Shown here: piece by piece, positions 19,965 to 29,124 of the stretch
Layout of the letters: every line of letters starts with the position of its first letter
Numbering within the stretch: the first letter of the stretch is position 1
Assembly: GCF_038396635.1 (NCBI RefSeq)
Contig: NZ_CP121687.1
Location: forward strand, 2,320,592 to 2,384,591
DNA from: Defluviitalea saccharophila
Lineage (GTDB): Bacteria > Bacillota > Clostridia > Lachnospirales > Defluviitaleaceae
Direction of reading: 5' to 3'
Length of the DNA: 64,000 nucleotides
Position numbers and translations under genes: made by a program
The notes under the pieces: model-generated
Seen by the model: only the letters and a program-made list of their open reading frames with translations
Database searches by the model: none
What the model was told of the DNA's origin: nothing

Positions 19965-20423
19965 ATGAAGTGCAAAGTATTTAAGCTAAGAGTAGTTGGG
20001 GAACATCTGGCAGAAGATGAAGACAATTTAAATCAGTTTTTAGAGGCGGTGAAAGTGAATCAAGTTCAGTCCACATTTATTGGAGATGGACAAAATTACT
20101 GGTCTATTCTTGTTTATTATGATGAAGTGACTCAAGACACTGTTATAGATTCTGTGAATTCTGCTTTAAATCAAGAAATGCCTCTTACTTCCTTGCAGAA
20201 GAAATTATATGATATTCTCATCAAATGGAGGGATACTCAGGCAGAGTATGAAAACTTGCCCTCCTATGTGGTATGTTACAATCAATGGATTCGTGAAATG
20301 GTTACCATGCCCGTAACAACCTTGGAAGACTTGGCAAAAATTAAAGGATTTGGAGAAAGACGAGTTAAAAAATACGGGGATCAGATCCTAAAAATAATGG
20401 AAATATATCAGAAGATGGGCTAA
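19965..20423 (+). CDS. HRDC-domain protein
   Basis: A 152-residue soluble protein. Residues about 75-150 form an HRDC domain: LYDILIKWRDTQAEYENLPSYVV, then ITTLEDLAKI-like and KGFGERRVKKYGDQIL motifs of the five-helix nucleic-acid-binding module known from RecQ helicases and RNase D. Here it stands without a helicase or nuclease; the first 70 residues are an alpha/beta stretch I cannot assign. GGAGGGAG precedes the ATG, and the gene is 12 bases after the membrane protein, so the two are probably co-transcribed. Confidence 0.82.
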   Translation: MKCKVFKLRVVGEHLAEDEDNLNQFLEAVKVNQVQSTFIGDGQNYWSILVYYDEVTQDTVIDSVNSALNQEMPLTSLQKKLYDILIKWRDTQAEYENLPSYVVCYNQWIREMVTMPVTTLEDLAKIKGFGERRVKKYGDQILKIMEIYQKMG

Positions 20424-20471
20424 ATAAAAAGCTAGATCGTCAACATAATTTAATGATAGAGGTGGCATGAC

Positions 20472-21641
20472 ATGACAGTAAGTTTATTAAAGCAAAAGCT
20501 AGGGATCATTGGTGGAGGACAATTAGGCAAGATGATGATTTTAGAAGCCAAAAAGATGGGGTTTTATGTGATTATCCTTGATCCTACCCTTAATTGTCCT
20601 GCCCATAGCATCGCAGATGAACATATTATAGCGAACTTTAACGATACAATTGCCATAAGAAAATTAGCAGATCGAGCAGATATCATCACCTATGAGTTCG
20701 AACATATAAATGTAGAAATCTTAAAAACCTTAGAAGAAGAGGGTCATAAAATTTATCCTACTCCTAAAAGTCTTGAGATTATTCAAAACAAATACGAGCA
20801 GAAGATGCTTTTAAAGAAGAAAAGAATTCCTGTTCCCGAATTTATTTATATATCTCATGAAGAAGATATGAAGGAAGCAGGAGAGCAATTTGGATACCCC
20901 TTTATCTTAAAAAGCTGCAGGGGAGGATATGATGGAAAAGGAAATATGGTTGTACATAGTCCGGGGGAAATCAAAACGGCATTTGAAAGTCTTGGTGGAT
21001 GTGAGCAGGAATTAATGGCAGAAGAGTTTGTTCCTTTTACCAAAGAAATCTCTGTATTGGCTTGCAGGGGAATAGACGGAGAAATAATAGTTTATCCTGT
21101 AGGTGAAAACGAACATGAAGACAATATACTCATTCAAACAAAAGTGCCGGCTCAAATTACAAAAGCCCTTACGACTAAGGCGATGAGCCTTGCCAACAGG
21201 GTGATGAAAGTATTTGAGGGCGTAGGTATGTTTTGTGTTGAAATGTTTGTGACAGAAGATAAAAGAATACTGATTAATGAAGTTGCTCCAAGACCTCATA
21301 ATTCAGGGCATTATTCCATCGAGGGCTGTGTAACCTCCCAATTTGAGCAGCATATCCGGGCAATTAGCGGACTTCCTTTAGGAGATACCACTCTTATTCG
21401 TCCAACAGTTATGAGAAATATCTTAGGAGACGGGGAAGGAAGCGGAGAAGCATTTGTTTATGGGGCAGAGGAAGCTCTTAGAATTCCGGGAGCAAAACTT
21501 CATGTCTATGGAAAAGAAATTGTTGCACCTAAAAGGAAAATGGGACATTTAACAGTTACAGCTGAAACTTTGGAAGAAGCTTTAGAAAGAGCGGAAAGCG
21601 CCGCAAATGCGATAAAAATTAGCACAAGAAAGGAAAGTTAA
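20472..21641 (+). CDS. purK: N5-carboxyaminoimidazole ribonucleotide synthase
   Basis: ATP-grasp enzyme that carboxylates AIR to N5-CAIR using bicarbonate and ATP. The 389 residues show the N-terminal nucleotide fold GIIGGGQLGKMM, the ATP-grasp loop KSCRGGYDGKGN and the metal site NEVAPRPHNSGHY typical of PurK. purE follows 3 bases later, giving the usual PurK-PurE pair for the two-step conversion of AIR to CAIR. The start has GAGGTGG upstream. The gene lies before the riboswitch, so it is outside that control. Confidence 0.96.
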   Translation: MTVSLLKQKLGIIGGGQLGKMMILEAKKMGFYVIILDPTLNCPAHSIADEHIIANFNDTIAIRKLADRADIITYEFEHINVEILKTLEEEGHKIYPTPKSLEIIQNKYEQKMLLKKKRIPVPEFIYISHEEDMKEAGEQFGYPFILKSCRGGYDGKGNMVVHSPGEIKTAFESLGGCEQELMAEEFVPFTKEISVLACRGIDGEIIVYPVGENEHEDNILIQTKVPAQITKALTTKAMSLANRVMKVFEGVGMFCVEMFVTEDKRILINEVAPRPHNSGHYSIEGCVTSQFEQHIRAISGLPLGDTTLIRPTVMRNILGDGEGSGEAFVYGAEEALRIPGAKLHVYGKEIVAPKRKMGHLTVTAETLEEALERAESAANAIKISTRKES

Positions 21642-21644
21642 TAA

Positions 21645-22166
21645 ATGAAGGCTTTAATAGGAATTATCATGGGAAGTGATTCGGATCTTCCGGTTATGAA
21701 GGAAGCAGCTGGTATTCTGGATGAATTCGGGATTCCCTATGAATTAACGATTGTATCTGCCCATAGAACTCCCGACCGATTGTTCCAATATGCCAAGGAA
21801 GCTAAAGATAAAGGATTAAAGGTGATTATTGCAGGGGCAGGGGGAGCGGCCCACCTGCCTGGCATGGTGGCTTCTATTACCACTGTTCCCGTTATAGGGG
21901 TTCCGGTTAAGACCTCAACTTTAAGTGGAATGGATTCTCTTTACTCCATTGTTCAAATGCCTCCAGGAATTCCTGTGGCTACGGTAGCCATTAACGGAGC
22001 AAAAAATGCGGGGATTTTAGCAGCTCAAATCATCGGAAGCTTTGTACCTGAAATTGAAAAGAAGGTAGCAGACTATAAGATCGGTTTAAAAAATATGGTA
22101 GAAGAAAAGGCATCAGAATTAGAGAGTATTGGATATAGTGCCTATATAGACAAAATGAATCGATAA
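21645..22166 (+). CDS. purE: N5-CAIR mutase (class I PurE)
   Basis: Moves the carboxylate of N5-CAIR to C4, giving CAIR. The 173-residue protein has the phosphate loop GSDSDLPVM, the SAHRTPDR motif with the catalytic His, and [11 protein letters not shown], all of class I PurE, which needs PurK. It is about 10 residues longer at the C terminus than the Bacillus protein. Only TAATAA-type sequence separates it from purK; an AAGGAAAG site lies in the end of purK. Confidence 0.96.
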   Translation: MKALIGIIMGSDSDLPVMKEAAGILDEFGIPYELTIVSAHRTPDRLFQYAKEAKDKGLKVIIAGAGGAAHLPGMVASITTVPVIGVPVKTSTLSGMDSLYSIVQMPPGIPVATVAINGAKNAGILAAQIIGSFVPEIEKKVADYKIGLKNMVEEKASELESIGYSAYIDKMNR

Positions 22167-22213
22167 AAATCGAACATTAAATGACGAATCTAAAATAAGA
22201 TTCGATATTTCTA

Positions 22214-22242
22214 TTGACAGCATTTCTTCTCTGTGGTACATA
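22214..22242 (+). promoter_or_regulatory. Promoter in front of the purine riboswitch
   Basis: TTGACA at 22214-22219 followed after 17 bases by TACATA (22237-22242) in a TACATATATAGATA stretch. The -35 is perfect, the -10 less so and its exact register is uncertain. It would start transcripts just upstream of the aptamer, which gives purC onward an own promoter. Confidence 0.55.
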
Positions 22243-22256
22243 TATAGATATAAAAA

Positions 22257-22327
22257 TACTCATATATGCTTAATAATATGGTTTAAGCGTCTCTACCGGG
22301 AAACCGTAAATTTCCTGACTATGGGTG
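22257..22327 (+). promoter_or_regulatory. Guanine-class purine riboswitch
   Basis: The aptamer core is directly readable: P1 from ACTCAT (22258-22263) with ATGGGT (22321-22326), the AATATGG loop element, the conserved GCGTCTCTACC junction and TTTCCTGACTATG at the 3' side. The C in GACTATG is the ligand-pairing position 74; adenine riboswitches have GATTATG here. It should therefore bind guanine or hypoxanthine and repress purC-purD when these are plentiful. Lies between purE and purC. Confidence 0.9.
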
Positions 22328-22402
22328 AATATGTCTAAGATAATGTTCGTATTATTGCGGTATTGTTATGCCCTTTTTTAGGGAGCAATACATTTATTTA
22401 TT

Positions 22403-22440
22403 GGACAGATTTCATGCATATGAAATCTGTCCTTTTGTTT
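22403..22440 (+). terminator. Expression-platform terminator of the guanine riboswitch
   Basis: GGACAGATTTCAT (22403-22415) pairs perfectly with 22420-22432 around a GCAT loop, followed by TTTTGTTTT. It is the off-state terminator 36 bases before purC. The 310 bases from 22167 to 22476 hold this control region and no gene. Confidence 0.9.
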
Positions 22441-22476
22441 TAAAGAAGAAATCATATCCTTAAGGGGGATTCTAAA

Positions 22477-23187
22477 ATGAAAAAGATGGATTTATTGTAC
22501 GAGGGAAAAGCAAAAAAGGTTTACAAAACAGAAGATGAAAATTTATATATTGTTTCTTACAAGGATGATGCAACTGCCTTTAACGGACTAAAAAAAGGGA
22601 CTATCAGTGAAAAAGGAAGCATTAATAACCGAGTATCCAATCACTTAATGAAGCTTCTGGAATCTAAAGGCATTCCAACCCATTTGGTAGAGGAAATCAA
22701 TGACAGAGAAACCATCGTAAAAAAGGTAGAGATTGTACCGCTAGAAGTTATCGTAAGAAATATTGCTGCAGGAAGTTTATCAAAAAGATTGGGCTTAGAA
22801 GAAGGAACAAAGCTTAGAAGAACTGTTTTAGAATACTGCTACAAAAATGATGCGTTAGGGGACCCCATGATCAATGAATACCACATCCTGGCCCTTGATT
22901 TGGCTAAGGAAGAAGAGCTGGATCGAATTGCCGAACTTTCCTTTAAAATTAACGAAGTTTTAACGGATTACTTAAAGGACGTGAATATTGAACTCATTGA
23001 TTTTAAGTTAGAGTTTGGAAGAACCCCCCAAGGAGAAATCATTCTTGCCGATGAAATTTCCCCGGATACCTGCCGCTTCTGGGACAGCAATACAAAGGAA
23101 AAATTGGATAAAGACCGCTTTAGAAGAGATTTAGGCAATGTTGAAGGAGCTTATCAGGAAATTTTAAGACGCCTTATAGGTGAATAA
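22477..23187 (+). CDS. purC: SAICAR synthetase
   Basis: Condenses CAIR with aspartate (ATP) to SAICAR. The 236-residue protein has the family's [10 protein letters not shown] start, [11 protein letters not shown] motif and the [13 protein letters not shown] signature near the C terminus. AAGGGGGAT precedes the ATG. First gene under the guanine riboswitch. Confidence 0.97.
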   Translation: MKKMDLLYEGKAKKVYKTEDENLYIVSYKDDATAFNGLKKGTISEKGSINNRVSNHLMKLLESKGIPTHLVEEINDRETIVKKVEIVPLEVIVRNIAAGSLSKRLGLEEGTKLRRTVLEYCYKNDALGDPMINEYHILALDLAKEEELDRIAELSFKINEVLTDYLKDVNIELIDFKLEFGRTPQGEIILADEISPDTCRFWDSNTKEKLDKDRFRRDLGNVEGAYQEILRRLIGE

Positions 23188-23208
23188 GATATCGGGAGGA
23201 GCTTGGTG

Positions 23209-24624
23209 ATGGATCAAGAATTTTGGGAAGATAAATTTCATGATGAATGCGGTGTTTTTGGGATATATAATAAAAATAACTTCAATCCAGCTGAAATGAC
23301 TTATTTCGGATTATATGCCCTGCAGCATAGAGGACAAGAAAGTGCAGGAATAGCAGTTAATGACAATGGTACGATCATTTATCACAAAGAAATGGGTATG
23401 GTACCGGAAGTTTTTGATGATGTGATCATTAGACATCTGCAGGGGAAAGTGGCGATAGGTCATGTCAGATATTCAACAGCAGGAGAAAGCTTAAAAGAAA
23501 ATGCACAGCCTTTAGTCATTAAGTATACTAAAGGACATATGGCGGTGGCCCATAATGGAAATTTGGTGAATGCAGATCAAATCAGAGAGGAATTAGAGTC
23601 CAAAGGATGTATCTTTCAGACAACCACCGATTCTGAAGTGATAGCTGCCCTTCTTTCAAGAGAGCGTATTAGACATCATAGCATAGAAGATTCATTAGTG
23701 GAAGTTATGAGAGAAATTAAAGGGGCATATTCCCTTTTGGTCATGACACCCCATAAACTCATTGCTGCAAGAGACCCTCTGGGCATGAGACCTCTGTGTA
23801 TTGGGAAAAAAGAAGATTCTTATATCTTTGCTTCAGAAACGGCAGCTTTAGAAACTGTAGGGGCTGAGTTTATAAGAGATGTAAATCCCGGAGAAATCGT
23901 TGTAGTGAATGAAGACAATATTCGCTCCATACAAACAGAAGTACCGGAAGAATCCAGAATGTGTATTTTTGAATATATTTATTTTGCTCGCCCCGACAGT
24001 GTTATAGATGGCGCTTCAGTTTATGAAGCAAGGCTGGAAGCAGGCAAAATCTTAGCAAGAGAATTTCCTGTAGAAGCAGATTTGGTGTTTGGAGTGCCGG
24101 ATTCAGGACTGGTGGCAGCTCTTGGGTATTCAAGGGAAAGCGGCATTCCTTACGGGGACGGATTAATGAAAAACCGCTACATTGGAAGAACCTTCATCCA
24201 GCCAAGCCAGGGAATGCGTGAACAGAGTGTGAGGCTTAAGCTGAATCCTTTTAAAAGTCAGGTAGAAGGAAAGAGAATCATTTTAATAGATGACTCCATA
24301 GTTAGAGGAACCACCAGCAAGCGTATTGTAAAAATGCTGAAGGATGCAGGAGCAAAAGAAGTTCATATGAGAATCAGTTCTCCTCCAGTTAAATATCCCT
24401 GTTATTTTGGAATAGATACCCCTCACAGGCAGCATTTAATCGCTTGTCATAACACTGTGGAGGAAATCGCAGAAACCATAGGGGCAGATACCCTGCAGTT
24501 TTTAAGCATTGAAGGGCTTAAGAAAACCCCCATAGGTGCTAGATGCGGTTTTTGTACAGCTTGTTTTGATGGAAATTATCCTATTAAAGTTTCAAAGGAG
24601 GAAAAATATGAGTCTAAATTATAA
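23209..24624 (+). CDS. purF: Amidophosphoribosyltransferase
   Basis: First committed step of purine synthesis: PRPP and glutamine to phosphoribosylamine. The product has a 13-residue propeptide before the N-terminal nucleophile Cys14 in DECGVFGIY, the glutaminase domain ([11 protein letters not shown]), the PRPP site [14 protein letters not shown], and C-terminal cysteines ([11 protein letters not shown]) that, with an inner one, fit the oxygen-sensitive [4Fe-4S] type known from Bacillus PurF. ATG 23209 is chosen because GGGAGGA lies 8 bases upstream; codons before it (TTG, GTG) are less likely. Confidence 0.97.
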   Translation: MDQEFWEDKFHDECGVFGIYNKNNFNPAEMTYFGLYALQHRGQESAGIAVNDNGTIIYHKEMGMVPEVFDDVIIRHLQGKVAIGHVRYSTAGESLKENAQPLVIKYTKGHMAVAHNGNLVNADQIREELESKGCIFQTTTDSEVIAALLSRERIRHHSIEDSLVEVMREIKGAYSLLVMTPHKLIAARDPLGMRPLCIGKKEDSYIFASETAALETVGAEFIRDVNPGEIVVVNEDNIRSIQTEVPEESRMCIFEYIYFARPDSVIDGASVYEARLEAGKILAREFPVEADLVFGVPDSGLVAALGYSRESGIPYGDGLMKNRYIGRTFIQPSQGMREQSVRLKLNPFKSQVEGKRIILIDDSIVRGTTSKRIVKMLKDAGAKEVHMRISSPPVKYPCYFGIDTPHRQHLIACHNTVEEIAETIGADTLQFLSIEGLKKTPIGARCGFCTACFDGNYPIKVSKEEKYESKL

Positions 24625-25639
24625 AGCTTCCGGAGTAGATGTAGAAGCAGGATATGAAGCAGTACGTTTAATGAAAGACCATGTAAAAAGTACATTTCGT
24701 CCGGAGGTATTAACCGATATTGGAGGCTTTGGAGGATTGTTTTCCATTGCAAATCAAACGATGAAAGAACCGGTACTCGTGTCGGGAACTGACGGCGTTG
24801 GAACAAAGCTAAAGATTGCCTTTTTAATGGACCAACATGATACGGTGGGGATCGACTGCGTTGCCATGTGTGTGAATGATGTGATATGTTCCGGGGCAGA
24901 GCCTCTTTTTTTCTTAGATTATATCGCCTGTGGAAAAAACATACCTAAGAAAATTGCCCTTATTGTAAAAGGAGTTGCAGAAGGCTGCAGACAGGCAGGG
25001 GCTGCTCTTATAGGAGGAGAAACAGCAGAGATGCCGGGATTCTATCCTCAGGATGAATATGATATAGCAGGCTTTTGTGTGGGCATAGTAGATAAAGCAA
25101 AAATCATTGACGGAAGCACTATTCAACAAGGTGATGTGCTCATTGGCATAGCCTCCAGCGGGATTCACAGCAATGGTTTTTCCCTTGTTAGAAAAATCTT
25201 TCATCCCAGTAAAGCAAGTATGGGTGAATATATTGAAAAATTGGGATGTACCCTGGGGGAAGAATTGTTAAAGCCCACAAAAATATATGTAAAAGCCATT
25301 CAAGCATTAAAAGAACAGGTCAATATAAAGGGTATCAGTCATATTACAGGGGGCGGCTTTATAGAAAATATTCCTAGAATGCTGCCTGCAGGATTAGGAG
25401 TAAGGATTGTAGAAGGAAGCTGGGATATCCCTCCAATCTTTGATATGATGCAGGAACTTGGAAATGTTGACAGAAGACATATGTACAATACATTTAATAT
25501 GGGTATCGGAATGGTTTTAGCCATTGATGAAAGGGAAAAAGAAAAAGCCCTTTCCGTCCTTTCGGAAATGGGAGAAAAAGCTTATGTTATCGGCAGTGTG
25601 ATTGAAAGTGAAACAGAGGTGGAGTTATGCTTAAAATAG
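24608..25639 (+). CDS. purM: AIR synthetase (phosphoribosylformylglycinamidine cyclo-ligase)
   Basis: Closes the imidazole ring, FGAM to AIR. The 343-residue protein has [10 protein letters not shown], the [11 protein letters not shown] motif and [13 protein letters not shown] of the PurM/HypE fold. The start at 24608 follows AAAGGAGGAAA and overlaps the purF end by 17 bases; a longer in-frame reading from 24536 lies wholly in purF and is not credible. Downstream overlap with purN is 13 bases. Confidence 0.97.
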   Translation: MSLNYKASGVDVEAGYEAVRLMKDHVKSTFRPEVLTDIGGFGGLFSIANQTMKEPVLVSGTDGVGTKLKIAFLMDQHDTVGIDCVAMCVNDVICSGAEPLFFLDYIACGKNIPKKIALIVKGVAEGCRQAGAALIGGETAEMPGFYPQDEYDIAGFCVGIVDKAKIIDGSTIQQGDVLIGIASSGIHSNGFSLVRKIFHPSKASMGEYIEKLGCTLGEELLKPTKIYVKAIQALKEQVNIKGISHITGGGFIENIPRMLPAGLGVRIVEGSWDIPPIFDMMQELGNVDRRHMYNTFNMGIGMVLAIDEREKEKALSVLSEMGEKAYVIGSVIESETEVELCLK

Positions 25640-26253
25640 GGGCATTGGTTTCAGGGGGCGGAACCAATCTTCAAGCCATTATCAATGCTATTGAGAACGG
25701 AAGTATAGAAAACGCCCAAATCGTAACCGTTGTCAGCAACAAGCCCCAGGCTTATGCCCTTGAGAGGGCAAAAAAACACGGGATAGAGGGAGCTTGTATT
25801 GCACCTAAAGATTTTAGTGACAGAGAAGCATTTAATCGTGCATTAATCAATCACTTTGAAGAAATGCAAGTGGACCTTATCGTTTTGGCAGGGTATCTGG
25901 TTGTCCTTGGCGAGAGCTTTGTAAAGCATTTTAGGAATCGGATTATGAATATTCATCCTTCATTAATCCCCTCCTTTTGTGGGGACGGATATTATGGCCT
26001 CAGGGTCCATCAGGCAGTATTAGACCGAGGGGTTAAGGTCACCGGTGCTACGGTCCATTTTGTAGATGAAGGCACAGATACGGGGCCGATTATTTTGCAG
26101 AAAGCCGTTGAAGTAAAGCAAGGAGATACGGCAGAAACCCTTCAAAAAAGGGTTATGGAGGAAGCGGAGTGGATTATTTTTCCTGAAGCCATTAGATTAT
26201 ACGCAGAAGGAAAGATAAAAGTACAGGATCATAAGGTAGTGATTTGTGACTAA
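25627..26253 (+). CDS. purN: GAR transformylase (10-formyl-THF dependent)
   Basis: Formylates GAR to FGAR with 10-formyltetrahydrofolate. In 208 residues it carries [12 protein letters not shown] at the start, the catalytic Asn and His of [12 protein letters not shown] and Asp in [12 protein letters not shown]. The [12 protein letters not shown] stretch is the usual clostridial variation. GAGGTGGAG precedes the ATG inside purM. In many Firmicutes purH follows; here purD is next. Confidence 0.96.
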   Translation: MLKIGALVSGGGTNLQAIINAIENGSIENAQIVTVVSNKPQAYALERAKKHGIEGACIAPKDFSDREAFNRALINHFEEMQVDLIVLAGYLVVLGESFVKHFRNRIMNIHPSLIPSFCGDGYYGLRVHQAVLDRGVKVTGATVHFVDEGTDTGPIILQKAVEVKQGDTAETLQKRVMEEAEWIIFPEAIRLYAEGKIKVQDHKVVICD

Positions 26254-26267
26254 ACGGAGGTTAGTGT

Positions 26268-27527
26268 ATGAAGGTATTGGTTGTTGGCAGTGGAGGCAGA
26301 GAGCATGCCATCATATGGAAAATAGCTCAAAGCAAAAAAGTGAGTAAAATATATTGTGCCCCCGGAAATGGAGGCATAAAGTCTTTAGCAGAATGTGTGG
26401 ATATAAAAGCTACAGATATAGAAGCTTTAGCAGATTTTGCACAGAATGCACAGATTGATTTCACCATTGTGGGGATGGATGACCCTTTAATGCTTGGAAT
26501 TGTGGATAAGTTTCAAGAAAGAGGATTAAAAATCTTTGGACCGACTCAAAAGGCAGCACTGATTGAAGGCAGTAAGGCATTTTCAAAGGACCTTATGAAA
26601 AAATACAATATTCCAACAGCAGCCTATGAGGTTTTTGATGATTCTAAAGCAGCCATAGAGTATTTAAAGACCCAGTCCTTCCCCATCGTTGTTAAGGCTG
26701 ACGGGCTGGCTCTGGGAAAAGGAGTTTTAATCTGCAACTCTTTTGAGGAAGCAAAAGATGCGGTATTTGCCATCATGGAAGATAAGCAATTCGGAGAAGC
26801 CGGCAATAAGGTCGTTATAGAAGAATTTATGGAAGGACAGGAAGTATCCATATTATCCTTTTGCGACGGCAATACCATTATTCCGATGGTCAGTGCTCAA
26901 GACCATAAAAGAGCTTTGGATAATGATCAGGGACTTAATACCGGAGGTATGGGAACTTTTTCGCCCAGCCGTGTATATACAAAGGAAATCAATGACTACT
27001 GCATGGAGAACATATTTAAACCCACCTTGGATGCCATGAGAGAAGAGGGAAGACCTTTTACGGGGATACTTTTCTTTGGACTCATGCTCACTAAAGATGG
27101 GGTTAAAGTATTAGAATACAATGCAAGATTTGGAGACCCGGAAGCTCAAGTAGTTCTTCCAAGGTTAAAAGGAGACTTGCTTGAGATTTTAGAAGCCTGT
27201 GTAGATCAACGTTTACATGAAGTTAAAGTTGAATGGGAAGACAATGCAGCGGTATGTGTCGTTTTAGCTTCAGGAGGCTACCCTCTTTCTTATGAAAAAG
27301 GTTATCCTATTACAGGCTTAGAGGCATTTAACGATGTAGAAGATATTATTATATTCCATGCTGGAACAGCTAAAAAAGGCGATCAAATCGTAACGGACGG
27401 AGGCAGAGTCCTGGGAGTTACGGGAATTGCTGCGACCTTGGATGAAGCGATTAAAACAGCTTATCAAGGGGTAGAAAAGATTCATTTTGAGAAAAAACAT
27501 TATAGAAAAGATATCGGAGTAAAATAA
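26268..27527 (+). CDS. purD: GAR synthetase (phosphoribosylamine-glycine ligase)
   Basis: ATP-grasp ligase joining phosphoribosylamine and glycine. The 419 residues begin with VLVVGSGGREHAI, have the ATP-grasp segment VVKADGLALGKGV and the metal-binding LEYNARFGDPEAQ. CGGAGG precedes the ATG, 14 bases after purN. Last gene of the riboswitch-controlled run. Confidence 0.97.
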   Translation: MKVLVVGSGGREHAIIWKIAQSKKVSKIYCAPGNGGIKSLAECVDIKATDIEALADFAQNAQIDFTIVGMDDPLMLGIVDKFQERGLKIFGPTQKAALIEGSKAFSKDLMKKYNIPTAAYEVFDDSKAAIEYLKTQSFPIVVKADGLALGKGVLICNSFEEAKDAVFAIMEDKQFGEAGNKVVIEEFMEGQEVSILSFCDGNTIIPMVSAQDHKRALDNDQGLNTGGMGTFSPSRVYTKEINDYCMENIFKPTLDAMREEGRPFTGILFFGLMLTKDGVKVLEYNARFGDPEAQVVLPRLKGDLLEILEACVDQRLHEVKVEWEDNAAVCVVLASGGYPLSYEKGYPITGLEAFNDVEDIIIFHAGTAKKGDQIVTDGGRVLGVTGIAATLDEAIKTAYQGVEKIHFEKKHYRKDIGVK

Positions 27528-27532
27528 AGAAC

Positions 27533-27567
27533 AAAAGTTTCATGTACACCGCATTAAACTTTTTTTT
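27533..27567 (+). terminator. Terminator of the purC-purD run
   Basis: AAAAGTTT (27533-27540) and AAACTTTT (27556-27563) flank a 15-base loop and are followed by an unbroken T-run. The 8-bp stem is AT-rich and weak, but the position just after purD and the T-run support it. Confidence 0.6.
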
Positions 27568-27731
27568 GCCTGCTTTTCATCCATACATGAGACACGCTTG
27601 ATGTCAGAAAATCGATCTATTTTGAGTTTACAGAATCTACATAAATCATAGCGTTTATTTTTTGAAAGATTACAAATAATAAAAGCAAGTAGATTTAAAA
27701 TATGCCAAGACACTTCAAGGTGGGAATTTGA

Positions 27732-27908
27732 ATGCCATATGGACAACGAGAATCTGGTGAGCTTAGGGCAAATATTGAGCAGGTAAGGGAACAACTCAAT
27801 CATTTAATTGATTTGGATAGCAGTAATATTTCTGATCATGAAGTTTTAAAATTAAGTCAACAACTGGACGAGTTACTGGTTGAATATCTGAGAGAACAGC
27901 ATAAATAA
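27732..27908 (+). CDS. Spo0E-like aspartyl-phosphate phosphatase (58 aa)
   Basis: A short gene, ATG at 27732 with AAGGTGGG 7 bases before it and TAA at 27906-27908. The 58-residue product has the two-helix Spo0E pattern: IEQVREQLNHLI, a short turn, then DHEVLKLSQQLDELLVEYL with the signature SQxLD. Proteins of this family dephosphorylate Spo0A~P in Bacillus and block entry into sporulation; in clostridia some act on other response regulators. It is a stand-alone gene between two terminators, and is the clearest hint that the host forms spores. Confidence 0.85.
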   Translation: MPYGQRESGELRANIEQVREQLNHLIDLDSSNISDHEVLKLSQQLDELLVEYLREQHK

Positions 27909-27938
27909 AGCAGGGAGCATTTCCCTGCTTTATTTATT
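27908..27938 (+). terminator. Terminator of the Spo0E-like gene
   Basis: AAGCAGGGA (27908-27916) pairs with TCCCTGCTT (27922-27930), loop GCATT, followed by TATTTATT. The stem begins inside the stop codon. Confidence 0.8.
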
Positions 27939-27968
27939 ACATAGGAAATTCCTCCGAATTTCCTATGT
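27939..27968. repeat. ACATAGGAAATT palindrome, copy 1
   Basis: ACATAGGAAATT (27939-27950) and its exact reverse complement (27957-27968) around CCTCCG. It covers the stop codon of the minus-strand gene that ends at 27963. A near-identical palindrome lies at 47691-47726, so this belongs to a dispersed small repeat family rather than being just a terminator; it lacks a T-run. Confidence 0.7.
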
Positions 27969-29039
27969 TAAGGCACTTTCTGCATGGGTTACCAATTCGT
28001 TCATTAATTGTTTAACGGATATGATTTTGTTTAACTTATAGGCATTGGTTCCTGTAAAGATCAGACCGTTTTTTGTATCACCTTTTACCGCTTGTATAAG
28101 CGCTTTTGAAATACAATAAGGGGTAGCGGTAGGATTACAGGGTTTTAGGCAATTGTAGCATTTCGTTATTTTTTGATTCGCTTCTTCCAGTGCTTTTATT
28201 AATTCGTTTCTAATGGCTCTGCCGGGCATGCCTACAGGGCTTTTCACAATCTGAATATCTTCTTTGGAAGCCCTAAGATAAGCTTCTTTATAATTTTCAT
28301 GGGCATCACATTCATGGGTTGCAACAAATCGTGTTCCCATCTGAACTCCTGATGCACCCAATTTTATAAATTTTGCAATATCCTTTCCGTCAAAAATACC
28401 TCCAGCAGCAATTACAGGTATTTTTTTATTGTATTTTTCTTCAAAGGGTTTGATGGCTGCTAATACATCTTTTACGATATCTACTAAGTTAGGCAGGGGA
28501 TTTAAGTTAAGCTGTTCAAGGGAAAAACCTAAATGACCTCCGGCATCAGGACCTTCTACAATCAATGCATCGGGCAGATATTGATATTTTTTATCCCACA
28601 TTTTAGTAATGACAGAAGCGGCTTTGCCTGAAGAAACAATCGGAATAATTTTTGAAGCAGAGTTCTTTACAAGTTCAGGCAGATCCACAGGAAGTCCCGC
28701 ACCGCATATAATCAGGTCTATTTTTTCCTTAACCGCTGTTAATACCAATTCTTTATAACTGTTCATTGCCGTTAAGATATTTACTCCGATGATGCCTTTA
28801 GGACTTAATTCCCTTGCTTTTCTTATTTCTTTTTGAAGTGCTCTTATATTAGCTGTTTTATTGTCACTTTCAAAATCAGGCTCATTGAATCCTATCTGAA
28901 CACCGGAAATAACCCCTATGCCGCCTTCATTTGCAACGGCAGAAGCTAATTTTGCTCTTGAAACGCCTACCCCCATACCACCTTGTATAATAGGGATATC
29001 TGCAATGAGATTTCCTATCTTTAATGAAGGAAGTTTCAT
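27963..29039 (-). CDS. Nitronate monooxygenase / FabK-like FMN flavoprotein
   Basis: A 358-residue TIM-barrel flavoprotein of the 2-nitropropane dioxygenase family. Motifs: IIQGGMGVGVS at the N terminus, the His-containing EGPDAGGHLGFS, and the FMN phosphate site VIAAGGIFDG with GVQMGTRFVAT. The family oxidises nitronates or, as FabK, reduces enoyl-ACP; sequence alone does not decide. A C-terminal cysteine group CYNCLKPC ... YC is unlike classical FabK and could bind a metal or cluster. No fatty-acid genes are near, which speaks against FabK. The LysR gene upstream on the same strand may control it. Confidence 0.82.
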   Translation of the reverse strand: MKLPSLKIGNLIADIPIIQGGMGVGVSRAKLASAVANEGGIGVISGVQIGFNEPDFESDNKTANIRALQKEIRKARELSPKGIIGVNILTAMNSYKELVLTAVKEKIDLIICGAGLPVDLPELVKNSASKIIPIVSSGKAASVITKMWDKKYQYLPDALIVEGPDAGGHLGFSLEQLNLNPLPNLVDIVKDVLAAIKPFEEKYNKKIPVIAAGGIFDGKDIAKFIKLGASGVQMGTRFVATHECDAHENYKEAYLRASKEDIQIVKSPVGMPGRAIRNELIKALEEANQKITKCYNCLKPCNPTATPYCISKALIQAVKGDTKNGLIFTGTNAYKLNKIISVKQLMNELVTHAESALT

Positions 29040-29124
29040 CCTACCACTCCTCTTTTTTGAAAATCAAATATTTTGATAGTCAAAGTATATAGGAAAAAAG
29101 TTTCCATGTCAACGGGTCTATTTA

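Noticed and set aside
27540..27803. 87-codon minus-strand frame over the Spo0E-like gene
   Set aside because: No ribosome binding site or family likeness; the plus-strand Spo0E-like gene explains the sequence.
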